A DNA stretch of 6,406 nucleotides from an uncultured Clostridia bacterium (GCA_947570515.1 CANOUM010000096.1:1-6406), one strand, 5' to 3'. Counted from the first letter of the stretch, positions 1 through 5,936 are shown. Numbers and translations: made by a program. The notes: generated from the letters alone by a model not told the origin.

Positions 1-1539
1 CGCAAACACTTTACCGGTGGCAAAATTTTGAGTGTGGTGCAGCATCATTTTGACAGAATTATCGAGATTCGCGTGGAGGTGTTGAACGAGCTGGGAGATC
101 TGTGTCATAAGTCCATTGTAGCGGAGATCATGGGAAAGCACAGTAATCTCATTTTAGTGGATGAACGGGGGCAGATTATTGACGCGATACGGCATGTGAG
201 TCCCATGATGAGCTCGGTGCGCAGCGTGCAGCCCGGACTTTTATATCAGCTGCCAACACATAATCAAAAGGCCAATCCGCTGGAGCTGATGCCGAGAGGC
301 GAGGTTTCGTTCGGCGCTGTGATGCAAAGCTATGAGGGAGCACTGGAGAAGGGACTATATCAGCTGTTTAACGGTTTGAGCCCTCTTGCTGCCAGAGAAG
401 TGCTGGCAAGAGCTCATATCGATGAAAAAAGTCGGTATCAGGAGCTTTCACCAGAATTGCAGGCACGGCTGCGAGCTTCTTTAGAAGAACTGCTTGAGAA
501 GCTGGAGGAGCTGCAGGGACCTTATTTGCTGTATCAGGAAGAAAACGGCAGAGCGGTGGACTTTTCGGTGATGCCTTATCAGACCCTGCAGGGAAGCTGC
601 ATAAAAGAATTCGATACGCTCAGTGCTTTGATGGATGTATTTTATGCGCGCAGCGATGTGCAAGATAAAATGAAGCAAAAATCACAGGAGCTGCGGCATC
701 TGATTACCACCAATCTGGAACGCGCCCTAAAAAAGCAGGGACTGCAGGAAAAGCAGATGGCAGATACCAAAGACCGAGAGCTTGATAAAATCAAAGGAGA
801 GCTGATTACGGCCAATGTATACCAGCTAAAAAAAGGCATGACTAGCTGCCAGCTGGCCAATTATTATGAAGAAGAGGCGCCTTTGATAGAAATTCATCTG
901 AATGTTAATTTAACACCGGCTCAGAATGCACAAAAATATTATGCACGCTACAATAAACAAAAACGCACAGAAGAGGCGCTCAGCACACAGCTCGCGCTTA
1001 CAAAGGAAGAAGTACAGTATCTGGAAAGCATCTTAACGGCGCTGACGCTGGCCGATTGTGAGAAAGATATAGAAGATATTCGGACAGAGCTCCATGAAAC
1101 AGGATATATAAAAAAAGCGCACAAAGTGCGCAAAAACCTGTCGGTTTCCAAACCCATTTCTTTTGTTACCACAGAGGGAGTACAGGGGTTAATAGGGAAA
1201 AATAATATGCAAAACGACCAGCTGACTTTTAAAACAGCATCTGTTAAAGACGAGTGGTTTCATGTAAAGGATATGCCGGGGTCCCATGTGATTTTATTAG
1301 TCAGTGGATTGAAGGAAGGGAGCGATTACACGGAGCAGAGCCTAAAAGAGGCGGCTGCCATGGCGGCGCTGCATTCCAAAGGAGCCGGCGGCAATCAGGT
1401 TCCGGTAGATCATACGCAGAGAAGATATGTGAAAAAGCCGGCCGGCAGCAAACCGGGATTTGTGATTTATACGCATCAGCAAACGATTTATGTTAAGGCG
1501 CAGTGGATGGAGCAGGCGGGGCAGAAGGTAAAGAAGTAA
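1..1539 (+). CDS. rqcH: RqcH / NFACT-family ribosome quality control factor, 5' partial
   Basis: RqcH (YloA, bacterial Rqc2/NEMF homologue) binds stalled 50S subunits carrying peptidyl-tRNA and recruits tRNA-Ala to add C-terminal alanine tails that mark the nascent chain for degradation. The frame is open from base 1 and holds 512 residues here. The family is usually about 570 residues, so roughly the first 75 are missing. The first codons read RKHFTGGKIL, matching the family's RKHLxGGxI segment, so the TTG at 28 is an internal leucine codon and not a start. The conserved DR dipeptide of the NFACT-N domain, needed for tRNA recruitment, is at 52-57 (HHFDRIIEI). A helical, charged coiled-coil-like middle runs at about 640-1110. 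The NFACT-R domain (DUF814) follows, with GKNNMQND (about 1195-1218), WFHVKDMPGSH (about 1255-1287) and a final PGFVIYTHQQTIYVK. The C-terminus looks complete. The last 47 bases overlap the convergent FAD gene. Identity is very secure. Confidence 0.95.
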   Translation, partial: RKHFTGGKILSVVQHHFDRIIEIRVEVLNELGDLCHKSIVAEIMGKHSNLILVDERGQIIDAIRHVSPMMSSVRSVQPGLLYQLPTHNQKANPLELMPRGEVSFGAVMQSYEGALEKGLYQLFNGLSPLAAREVLARAHIDEKSRYQELSPELQARLRASLEELLEKLEELQGPYLLYQEENGRAVDFSVMPYQTLQGSCIKEFDTLSALMDVFYARSDVQDKMKQKSQELRHLITTNLERALKKQGLQEKQMADTKDRELDKIKGELITANVYQLKKGMTSCQLANYYEEEAPLIEIHLNVNLTPAQNAQKYYARYNKQKRTEEALSTQLALTKEEVQYLESILTALTLADCEKDIEDIRTELHETGYIKKAHKVRKNLSVSKPISFVTTEGVQGLIGKNNMQNDQLTFKTASVKDEWFHVKDMPGSHVILLVSGLKEGSDYTEQSLKEAAAMAALHSKGAGGNQVPVDHTQRRYVKKPAGSKPGFVIYTHQQTIYVKAQWMEQAGQKVKK

Positions 1540-3145
1540 GATAGGCTTCGGCCGCTTTCATGCCGTCCATGGCTGCCGACATGATACCGCCGGCATAGCC
1601 GGCGCCCTCTCCCATGGGGTAGAGACCGCGCAGGTTGCTCTGCATAGAAGCATCCCGCAGAATGCGAACGGGGGAAGAGCTTCTGGATTCGATACCGGTT
1701 AAGACTGCATCCGGGCGGTCAAAGCCGGAAAGCTTGTGTCCGAAGGCCTGAATCCCTTCTGCAATAGAGGCAGAAAGGTCATGCGGCAGCAGATCCCAAA
1801 GATTAGCAAAGCGCGTATGCCCCGTGAAGCTTGGCTGGATATCTCCCAGGGAGAGACTGTCACGGCGGTTGATAAAGTCGCCTGCGCATTGAATAGGAGC
1901 GCTATAATCACTGTCGCCAAGGCGAAAGGCAAGCTGTTCCAATTGGCGCTGAAAACCGACGCCGCTGAGAACGCCCATCGAAGGACGGTAGGCGGCAAAG
2001 TCTTCGGGCGTGATAGTGACCAGCAGAGCACTATTGCTGTTTTCTTCGTTTCGGGCATAATTGCTCATGCCGTTGGTGACAACGGTGCCGGGTTCAGAAG
2101 CAGCAGCAACAACGGTACCGCCGGGACACATACAGAAGGTATATACGCCGCGTCCATTGGTGCTTTGATGTGTCAGCTTATAATCTGCAGCTCCCAGATA
2201 AGGAGAGGCGGCATACTCACGGTACTGGGCCAGATCGATCAGCGAGCGGGGATGTTCGATGCGCAGACCGATGGCAAAGGGCTTTTCACTCATATCGGCT
2301 CCAGCCGCCTGCAGCATTTCGAAGGTATCGCGGGCACTGTGGCCGATCCCGAGAAAGATGGCATGAGCTTCTTCCAGCGTACGCTGGCCGTGGGAGGATA
2401 AAACGGCACCGGATATGGCGCCGGAATCCGAGAGCTGAAGATCGATCAGCTGGGTTTCGAAGCGGATTTCGCCTCCCAGTGATAGGATTTCTTCACGCAG
2501 GGTGCGCACAACCTGTTGGAGACGGTCGGTGCCCATATGGGGCTTGGCGTCATATAAAATTTCGGGAGGAGCGCCTGCTTTGACCAGTTCTTCAAGGACG
2601 AAGCGGCCTCGCAGGGATTTATCTTTGACAAGGGTATTGAGTTTGCCGTCAGAAAATGTGCCGGCGCCGCCTTCGCCGAATTGGACGTTGGAATTTGGAT
2701 CGAGTTTACGCTGGGTAAAGAAACGCTGTGTATCTAAACGCCGTTTTTCTACAGGTTTGCCGCGTTCGATGACGAGAGGACGCAGTCCTTGTCTGGCTAA
2801 AAGGAGAGCGCAAAAAAGACCTGCCGGCCCAAGGCCGATGACAATCGGGCGCAGGCTGGGCAGTGAATGAGACAGAGTGAGCTGATAGCATGGTTTTTGA
2901 GAGAGCCGCTGCCAATGTGGATGGGAGCGGTGATTTTTTTGCCAGATTTTGTCTTCCTTGGCGAGTACGACGTCAATGATGTAAACAAAATGAAACGCAT
3001 GTCCGCGACGTGCGTCAAGAGAGCGGCGGATAATTTCGAATTGCATAGGATGGAGAGCAGAGATGCCAAGCTCTTTTCGAAGTGGGGCTTCGAGCTCTCC
3101 GGCAGTAATTTCGATGGGGAGTTTAAACTGGGTAATGCGAATCAT
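1493..3145 (-). CDS. FAD-dependent dehydrogenase of the uncharacterised COG2509 type
   Basis: A 550-residue flavoprotein, probably a cytosolic NAD(P)/FAD-dependent oxidoreductase of unknown substrate. Residues 1-95 form the small N-terminal alpha/beta domain typical of this family (MIRITQFKLPIEI). A Rossmann dinucleotide-binding motif GLGPAG is at about 104-109, with the ribose-binding acidic residue in VIERG about 20 residues later. The family signature NVQFGEGGAGTFSDGKL is at about 153-169, MCPGG at about 339-343, and the C-terminal FAD-contacting PMGEGAGYAGGI at about 510-521. The start chosen is the ATG at 3145, because GAGGAAA lies 5 bases upstream; the TTG seven codons earlier has no ribosome binding site. 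The last 14 or so residues (SLPSAPPAPSTAP) are a low-complexity tail beyond the conserved EAYL, encoded in the overlap with rqcH. The gene is transcribed away from the yicC operon and is visibly richer in GC than its neighbours. Family membership is secure; the reaction is unknown. Confidence 0.9.
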   Translation of the reverse strand: MIRITQFKLPIEITAGELEAPLRKELGISALHPMQFEIIRRSLDARRGHAFHFVYIIDVVLAKEDKIWQKNHRSHPHWQRLSQKPCYQLTLSHSLPSLRPIVIGLGPAGLFCALLLARQGLRPLVIERGKPVEKRRLDTQRFFTQRKLDPNSNVQFGEGGAGTFSDGKLNTLVKDKSLRGRFVLEELVKAGAPPEILYDAKPHMGTDRLQQVVRTLREEILSLGGEIRFETQLIDLQLSDSGAISGAVLSSHGQRTLEEAHAIFLGIGHSARDTFEMLQAAGADMSEKPFAIGLRIEHPRSLIDLAQYREYAASPYLGAADYKLTHQSTNGRGVYTFCMCPGGTVVAAASEPGTVVTNGMSNYARNEENSNSALLVTITPEDFAAYRPSMGVLSGVGFQRQLEQLAFRLGDSDYSAPIQCAGDFINRRDSLSLGDIQPSFTGHTRFANLWDLLPHDLSASIAEGIQAFGHKLSGFDRPDAVLTGIESRSSSPVRILRDASMQSNLRGLYPMGEGAGYAGGIMSAAMDGMKAAEAYLTSLPSAPPAPSTAP

Positions 3146-3150
3146 AGCGG

Positions 3151-3157
3151 TTTCCTC
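3151..3157 (-). promoter_or_regulatory. Ribosome binding site that fixes the start of the FAD gene
   Basis: On the minus strand the sequence reads GAGGAAA, then 5 bases (CCGCT), then ATG at 3145. This excludes the upstream in-frame TTG at 3166, which lies on the 5' side of this site and has no purine-rich stretch before it. Confidence 0.75.
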
Positions 3158-3164
3158 GTGAATC

Positions 3165-3250
3165 AATGATTTTGAAATGATTGTAGTATATTGTACTATA
3201 TTTGGAGGAAAAGGGGAAGAATAACTTCTTTAAAATGCATTCAAAATGCA
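3165..3250. repeat. Three pairs of short direct repeats with 10-11 bp period
   Basis: AATGATT occurs at 3165-3171 and 3176-3182 (period 11). TTGTAGTATA at 3181-3190 is followed by TTGTACTATA at 3191-3200 (9 of 10 identical, period 10). AAAATGCA occurs at 3232-3239 and 3243-3250 (period 11), ending 5 bases before the -35 of the PAS-yicC promoter. All three pairs lie on roughly one face of the helix in the divergent intergenic region. The repeats are seen directly; a role in protein binding is inference, and AT-rich DNA gives some such repeats by chance. Confidence 0.5.
3184..3198. promoter_or_regulatory. AT-rich interrupted palindrome, possible operator/promoter of the FAD gene
   Basis: TAGTATA-T-TGTACTA is an inverted repeat with 6 of 7 arm pairs matching, about 40 bases upstream of the FAD start. 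On the minus strand the same stretch contains -10-like hexamers TACAAT (3190-3195 and 3180-3185) and TATACT (3185-3190). None has a convincing -35 at 16-18 bases. The FAD gene must be transcribed from around here, so this is the best candidate for its promoter and a regulator site. The exact -10 cannot be chosen by eye. Confidence 0.35.
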
Positions 3251-3255
3251 AATAG

Positions 3256-3270
3256 TTTACAAAGTGTAAA
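3256..3270. promoter_or_regulatory. Perfect inverted repeat over the -35, candidate operator
   Basis: TTTACA-AAG-TGTAAA is a perfect 6-bp inverted repeat with a 3-base spacer. Its left arm is the -35 hexamer itself and its right arm lies in the spacer. A dimeric repressor bound here would block RNA polymerase. The symmetry is directly visible; the regulator is unknown, and a short AT-rich palindrome can arise by chance. Confidence 0.4.
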
Positions 3271-3284
3271 GCCTGTGGTATGAT
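3256..3284 (+). promoter_or_regulatory. Sigma-A-type promoter with extended -10, driving the PAS-yicC-remA-gmk operon
   Basis: The -35 is TTTACA (3256-3261; 5 of 6 to TTGACA). A 17-base spacer follows, then the -10 TATGAT (3279-3284; 5 of 6 to TATAAT), preceded by TGG at 3276-3278, which makes an extended -10 (TGnTATGAT). Transcription would start near 3291, leaving a leader of about 35 bases before the ATG at 3326. This is the best promoter in the window and points into the operon. Confidence 0.8.
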
Positions 3285-3325
3285 AAGCAAAACAATCTAA
3301 TGTGTGCGAAAGCTTGGAGGTAAAA

Positions 3326-3727
3326 ATGACACTGACAAATTCCCAGGTCATTTCTGTTGTGTACGGTACTTGCCGGATGGATGTCGAGGAAGGCTGGAAA
3401 TTGATCAAGGTTGATGATGAATTTGTACAGCTGACGGGGTATACAAAAGAGAAAGTCATTAAAGATCGCGTTGTATACAGCCAGTTGGTGCATGAGGAAG
3501 ATTTGGCAGATTTTTTTCAGCGGTTTACCATGCAGCTTGAGACGAAAGGCATTGCGTATCTGAGTCATCGTCTGATTACCAGAGATGGACAAGAGAAGGT
3601 TGTGTACTGTCTGGGAGAACTATTTGTAGATGAAAATACAGGACGGACGCTGGCAAAGGCAACGCTGACACCGGTTAGAGAGAATGAACAGGCGCTGCAG
3701 GAAGCCGAACTGAAGAGGCAGCGCTGA
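3326..3727 (+). CDS. Standalone PAS-domain protein
   Basis: A 133-residue soluble protein that is nearly all one PAS fold. Recognisable pieces are the first strand and helix region WKLIKVDDEFVQLTGYTKEKV (residues 24-44, like the PAS W.yvN..f..ltGYt.eev pattern), LVHEEDLADFF (54-64, the HpeDr element), and the closing strands LSHRLITRDGQEKVVYCLGEL (79-99). A charged helical tail (ENEQALQEAELKRQR) resembles the start of a signalling helix, but no kinase, GGDEF or HTH output domain follows: yicC begins 34 bases later. There is no signal peptide or membrane segment. The ATG at 3326 is preceded by TTGGAGG ending 5 bases upstream; the in-frame GTG at 3302 lacks such a site. It is the first gene after the 3256-3284 promoter and likely co-transcribed with yicC. 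The PAS fold is likely; the ligand, partner and function are unknown. Confidence 0.75.
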   Translation: MTLTNSQVISVVYGTCRMDVEEGWKLIKVDDEFVQLTGYTKEKVIKDRVVYSQLVHEEDLADFFQRFTMQLETKGIAYLSHRLITRDGQEKVVYCLGELFVDENTGRTLAKATLTPVRENEQALQEAELKRQR

Positions 3728-3749
3728 TCAAAAACGAGCGATTAACGCA

Positions 3750-3754
3750 GGAGG
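3750..3754 (+). promoter_or_regulatory. Ribosome binding site selecting a TTG start for yicC
   Basis: GGAGG lies 1 base before TTG 3756, 7 bases before TTG 3762 and 16 bases before ATG 3771. Only the TTG at 3762 has normal spacing. It also gives the short MKSMTGFG N-terminus expected for the family. Confidence 0.7.
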
Positions 3755-3761
3755 TTTGAAA

Positions 3762-4646
3762 TTGAAAAGTATGACGGGATTTGGCCGCGGCGAAAAGGAA
3801 ATGGACGGCCATGTGTTTACAGTAGAGATTAAAACAGTTAATCATCGTTATTTGGAAAGCGGGATTCGGCTTAGCAGAAAATTCGGCGCGCTGGAGCATC
3901 ATGTCCGAACCATTTTAAAAGAAAAGGTAGCGCGCGGAAAGGCCGATGTTTTTATCAATTATACAAATCATAGTCAGGAGCAGGGCAGTATCTGGCTTAA
4001 TGAAGGCAAGCTGGAAGCATATCTTACAGTGCTTAGGGAACAGGGAAAGGCGAAAGGCCTGGAGGATGATTTAAAGCTGAGTCATATTGTACAGCTTCCG
4101 GATGTCCTGCAGCAGGAAGAAGAAAGTGAAAATATAGAGGAGCTGAAGCCGCTTTTGGCGCAGGCTATGGAAGAGGCGCTGGATCAGCTAAATCAGATGC
4201 GGGAAAAAGAAGGGGCTCATTTAAAGCAGGATTTTGAAGGCAAGCTGGACACGCTGGACGTTCTGCGGCAGGAGATCGCAGAAAGAGCGCCTTTTGTTGT
4301 GCAGGATTATAAAGAAAAGCTATATGGACGCATGCAGGAATATTTGGATCAGGACAAGCTGCCGCATCTGGATGAAGGGCGGCTGGAGGCAGAGGTTACG
4401 CTCTTTGCGGATCGGTGTTGTATCGATGAAGAGCTGACCAGACTGGCAAGTCATATCCGGCAATACAGGCAGACGATGGAAAAAAATGAGCCGATCGGCC
4501 GGCAGCTGGATTTTCTGACGCAGGAGCTGAATCGCGAAGCGAATACCATTGCTTCTAAATCCAATGATCTGGAGATCACACAGCATGCGCTCGCAATGAA
4601 AAATGTGATTGAAAAGATCAGAGAACAGGTTCAGAATATTGAATAG
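3762..4646 (+). CDS. yicC: YicC-family endoribonuclease
   Basis: YicC proteins are cytosolic endoribonucleases of about 290 residues; E. coli YicC has been linked to small-RNA (RyhB) turnover, and B. subtilis YloC is the orthologue. This copy is 294 residues from the TTG at 3762. The N-terminal YicC_N domain opens with the diagnostic SMTGFGRG (residues 3-10) and continues with VEIKTVNHRYLE. A helical, Glu/Gln-rich middle follows. The C-terminal DUF1732 domain shows EELTRLASHI (about 223-232), GRQLDFLTQELNRE, NTIASKSNDLE and the invariant ending KIREQVQNIE (last 10 residues). It is full length with no missing motif. It sits 34 bases after the PAS gene and 26 bases before remA, consistent with one transcript. 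The UUG start could lower translation relative to its neighbours. Confidence 0.95.
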   Translation: MKSMTGFGRGEKEMDGHVFTVEIKTVNHRYLESGIRLSRKFGALEHHVRTILKEKVARGKADVFINYTNHSQEQGSIWLNEGKLEAYLTVLREQGKAKGLEDDLKLSHIVQLPDVLQQEEESENIEELKPLLAQAMEEALDQLNQMREKEGAHLKQDFEGKLDTLDVLRQEIAERAPFVVQDYKEKLYGRMQEYLDQDKLPHLDEGRLEAEVTLFADRCCIDEELTRLASHIRQYRQTMEKNEPIGRQLDFLTQELNREANTIASKSNDLEITQHALAMKNVIEKIREQVQNIE

Positions 4647-4672
4647 AACAGCTCTATGAAGGAGGCAAGCGC

Positions 4673-4945
4673 ATGAGGCTTGTGAATATCGGGTTTGGCA
4701 GTACGGTAAATGCTGCACGGATTGTGGTCATATTAAAACCGGATTCTGCACCGATCAGGAGGCGTATTCAAGAGGCAAAGGAAGGACGTCAGCTGATTGA
4801 TGCAACATATGGGCGAAAAATTCGGGCGGTATTGATTATGGACAGCGGCCATGTGGTCGTGTCAGCGATCGCGCCGGAGACCATTGCTGCAAGACTTAGC
4901 ACAGAGAAAGGGGAGGAATTATGGACAGCAGAACGGGAGTGTTAG
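4673..4945 (+). CDS. remA: RemA-like extracellular matrix regulator (DUF370)
   Basis: A 90-residue protein of the DUF370/RemA family. In B. subtilis RemA is a ring-forming DNA-binding protein that activates biofilm matrix and osmoprotection genes. The conserved core is intact: VNIGFGSTVNAARIVVI (residues 4-20), SAPIRR (25-30), LIDATYGRKIRAVLIMDSGHV (41-61) and APETIAARL (67-75). By my alignment, R16 and P27 correspond to B. subtilis R18 and P29, positions I recall as mutated in remA mutants. R48-K49 correspond to R50-R51, proposed DNA contacts, with a conservative change at the second. AAGGAGG ends 7 bases before the ATG. The last eight residues overlap the start of gmk by 25 bases. Whether it controls matrix genes in this organism is inference from the family. 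Confidence 0.93.
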   Translation: MRLVNIGFGSTVNAARIVVILKPDSAPIRRRIQEAKEGRQLIDATYGRKIRAVLIMDSGHVVVSAIAPETIAARLSTEKGEELWTAEREC

Positions 4946-5550
4946 CCGTAATATCCGGGTTTTCCGGCGTAGGCAAGGGAACAGTGGTAAAGGAGCTTCT
5001 GGCGCAGTATCCCTACGCTCTTTCTGTATCGGCGACTACGAGAGAGCCGAGGGAAGGAGAAGTAGCGGGGGTTTCCTATCATTATATAACTAAGGAAGAA
5101 TTTGAAAAGCGGATTGCAGATGGTGATTTTTTCGAATGGGCTCGGTATGTGGAGCATTATTATGGAACGCCTAAATCCTTTGTTATGCAGCAGCTGGAGA
5201 AGGGAAACGATGTCATTCTGGAGATTGAAGCGGAAGGAGCGTTGAAAGTACGTGCACAGTATCCGCAGGCGCTGCTGATCTACATGATTCCGCCAAGCAT
5301 GCAGGAGCTGAAGAGACGTTTAATCGGTCGTGGCACGGAGACACGGGAAAAGATCGAGCAGCGTCTTAAAAAGGCCAGAGAGGAAGAGCTCGAAAAGGCA
5401 AGACAATATGACTTTTTAGTGGTGACTGAGGAGCTGGAAAGCTGTGTTCAGGAGCTGCATCGTGTGATTCAGACAAGAACGGGGATTTCACCTGCTTGCG
5501 GAGATTTGCTGAGCCATCTGGAGCAGGAGGCAAAAGAGCTGGGCTTTTGA
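4921..5550 (+). CDS. gmk: Guanylate kinase
   Basis: Gmk catalyses GMP (or dGMP) + ATP to GDP (dGDP) + ADP in the cytosol, supplying GTP and indirectly (p)ppGpp precursors. The 209-residue length is normal. The P-loop is GFSGVGKGT (residues 13-21), with F where many species have P. The GMP-binding segment is SVSATTREPREGEVAG (35-50), containing S37, R41, R44 and E47, with Y53 soon after. E72 in GDFFEWA and Y81-G82-T83 follow. The DVILEIEAEGALKVR strand and the lid region GRGTETREKIEQRL are present. GGGGAGG ends 4 bases before the ATG at 4921 and lies inside the remA coding region. The gmk frame begins 25 bases before remA ends, so translation is probably coupled. All catalytic elements are visible. 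Confidence 0.97.
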   Translation: MDSRTGVLAVISGFSGVGKGTVVKELLAQYPYALSVSATTREPREGEVAGVSYHYITKEEFEKRIADGDFFEWARYVEHYYGTPKSFVMQQLEKGNDVILEIEAEGALKVRAQYPQALLIYMIPPSMQELKRRLIGRGTETREKIEQRLKKAREEELEKARQYDFLVVTEELESCVQELHRVIQTRTGISPACGDLLSHLEQEAKELGF

Positions 5551-5578
5551 AATTTTTCTGGTAATTTTGAAAAGAATC

Positions 5579-5587
5579 TGCTACAAT
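5579..5587 (+). promoter_or_regulatory. Probable internal extended -10 promoter for rpoZ-priA
   Basis: TGCTACAAT is an extended -10 (TGn plus TACAAT, 5 of 6 to TATAAT) in the 71-base gap between gmk and rpoZ. The -35 position at a 17-base spacer (5559-5564, TGGTAA) matches only 3 of 6, as is common for extended -10 promoters. Transcription would begin near 5594, about 28 bases before the rpoZ ATG. No terminator-like hairpin is seen after gmk, so read-through from the upstream promoter is also expected. Confidence 0.5.
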
Positions 5588-5606
5588 AAACAGTGCTAAC
5601 GATGAT

Positions 5607-5613
5607 AAAGGAG
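5607..5613 (+). promoter_or_regulatory. Ribosome binding site fixing the rpoZ start
   Basis: AAAGGAG ends 8 bases before ATG 5622. The upstream in-frame GTG at 5613 overlaps this site and so cannot be the start. The chosen start gives the MLHPSY N-terminus typical of clostridial omega. Confidence 0.75.
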
Positions 5614-5621
5614 TGAAGAAA

Positions 5622-5936
5622 ATGCTGCATCCGTCTTATAAAGAATTAATTGATCATGTGAATCATGTGAATACAGAAATGGGGAAACCGCCGATCAATA
5701 GCCGTTATAGTTTGGTTATGGCTGCGTCCAAACGGGCAAGAGCGCTTATTGATCAAGAGAGTCCGATGATTCAGGATCGATATAACGGCCGTATGCTGTC
5801 TTTGGCGATTGCCGAGATGGAACAGGAGAAAATTGGTATTGTTACCAGAGAACCCTCTCAGGACGAGAATGAGAGTAAAGGGTTTGATGAAATGGCTGTT
5901 GTGGATCTGAGCAATCAGTACGAAGACGAAGAATAA
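5622..5936 (+). CDS. rpoZ: DNA-directed RNA polymerase omega subunit
   Basis: Omega is the small RNA polymerase subunit that helps beta' fold and assemble. The protein is 104 residues. It opens with MLHPSYKELIDHV, typical of Clostridia. The omega signature INSRYSLVMAASKRARALI is at residues 25-43. The next helix region, RMLSLAIAEMEQEKIGI, corresponds to the family's KPVTIALEEI segment, and the tail is acidic (DLSNQYEDEE), as is common. The N-terminus has HVN twice in a row (residues 12-17), from an exact 9-base tandem repeat. It follows gmk after 71 bases and precedes priA by 4 bases, so the pair is likely translated together. Confidence 0.93.
   Translation: MLHPSYKELIDHVNHVNTEMGKPPINSRYSLVMAASKRARALIDQESPMIQDRYNGRMLSLAIAEMEQEKIGIVTREPSQDENESKGFDEMAVVDLSNQYEDEE
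5655..5672 (+). repeat. Exact tandem 9-bp repeat inside rpoZ
   Basis: CATGTGAAT occurs at 5655-5663 and again at 5664-5672 with no gap and aligned to codons, giving His-Val-Asn twice. It looks like a small in-frame slippage duplication in the variable N-terminal region of omega. Confidence 0.7.

Noticed and set aside
28..30. TTG at 28 as the start of rqcH
   Set aside because: The frame is open upstream to base 1, encodes family-matching residues (RKHFTGGKI), and has no ribosome binding site. The gene is simply cut by the window edge.
1588..1604. GC-rich hairpin (7-bp stem, ATA loop) as a terminator for rqcH
   Set aside because: It encodes the conserved GYAGG stretch of the FAD protein and has no following T-run, so coding constraint explains it.
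1736..2401. 221-codon open frame on the plus strand inside the FAD gene
   Set aside because: It is antisense to a strongly conserved flavoprotein, has no recognisable domain and no ribosome binding site. Long antisense frames are expected in GC-richer coding DNA.
3217..3231. AAGAA-TAAC-TTCTT inverted repeat as a terminator or operator
   Set aside because: It has 5-bp AT-rich arms with no T-run and no clear position relative to a promoter, so it is probably chance.
3204..3255. Purine-rich SD-like GGAGGAAAAGGGG followed by a 6-codon ATG frame at 3235-3255, as a leader peptide
   Set aside because: The spacing from the purine tract to the ATG is about 20 bases, too long, and the main promoter lies downstream of it. 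A weak plus-strand promoter (TTGAAA 3172, TACTAT 3194) is only a 4-of-6 match at the -10.
3302..3325. GTG at 3302 as the PAS gene start
   Set aside because: It has no ribosome binding site, and GGAGG at 3316-3320 points to ATG 3326.
5567..5587. TTGAAA (5567-5572) as the -35 for TACAAT (5582-5587)
   Set aside because: The spacer is only 9 bases. The extended -10 reading without a good -35 fits better.
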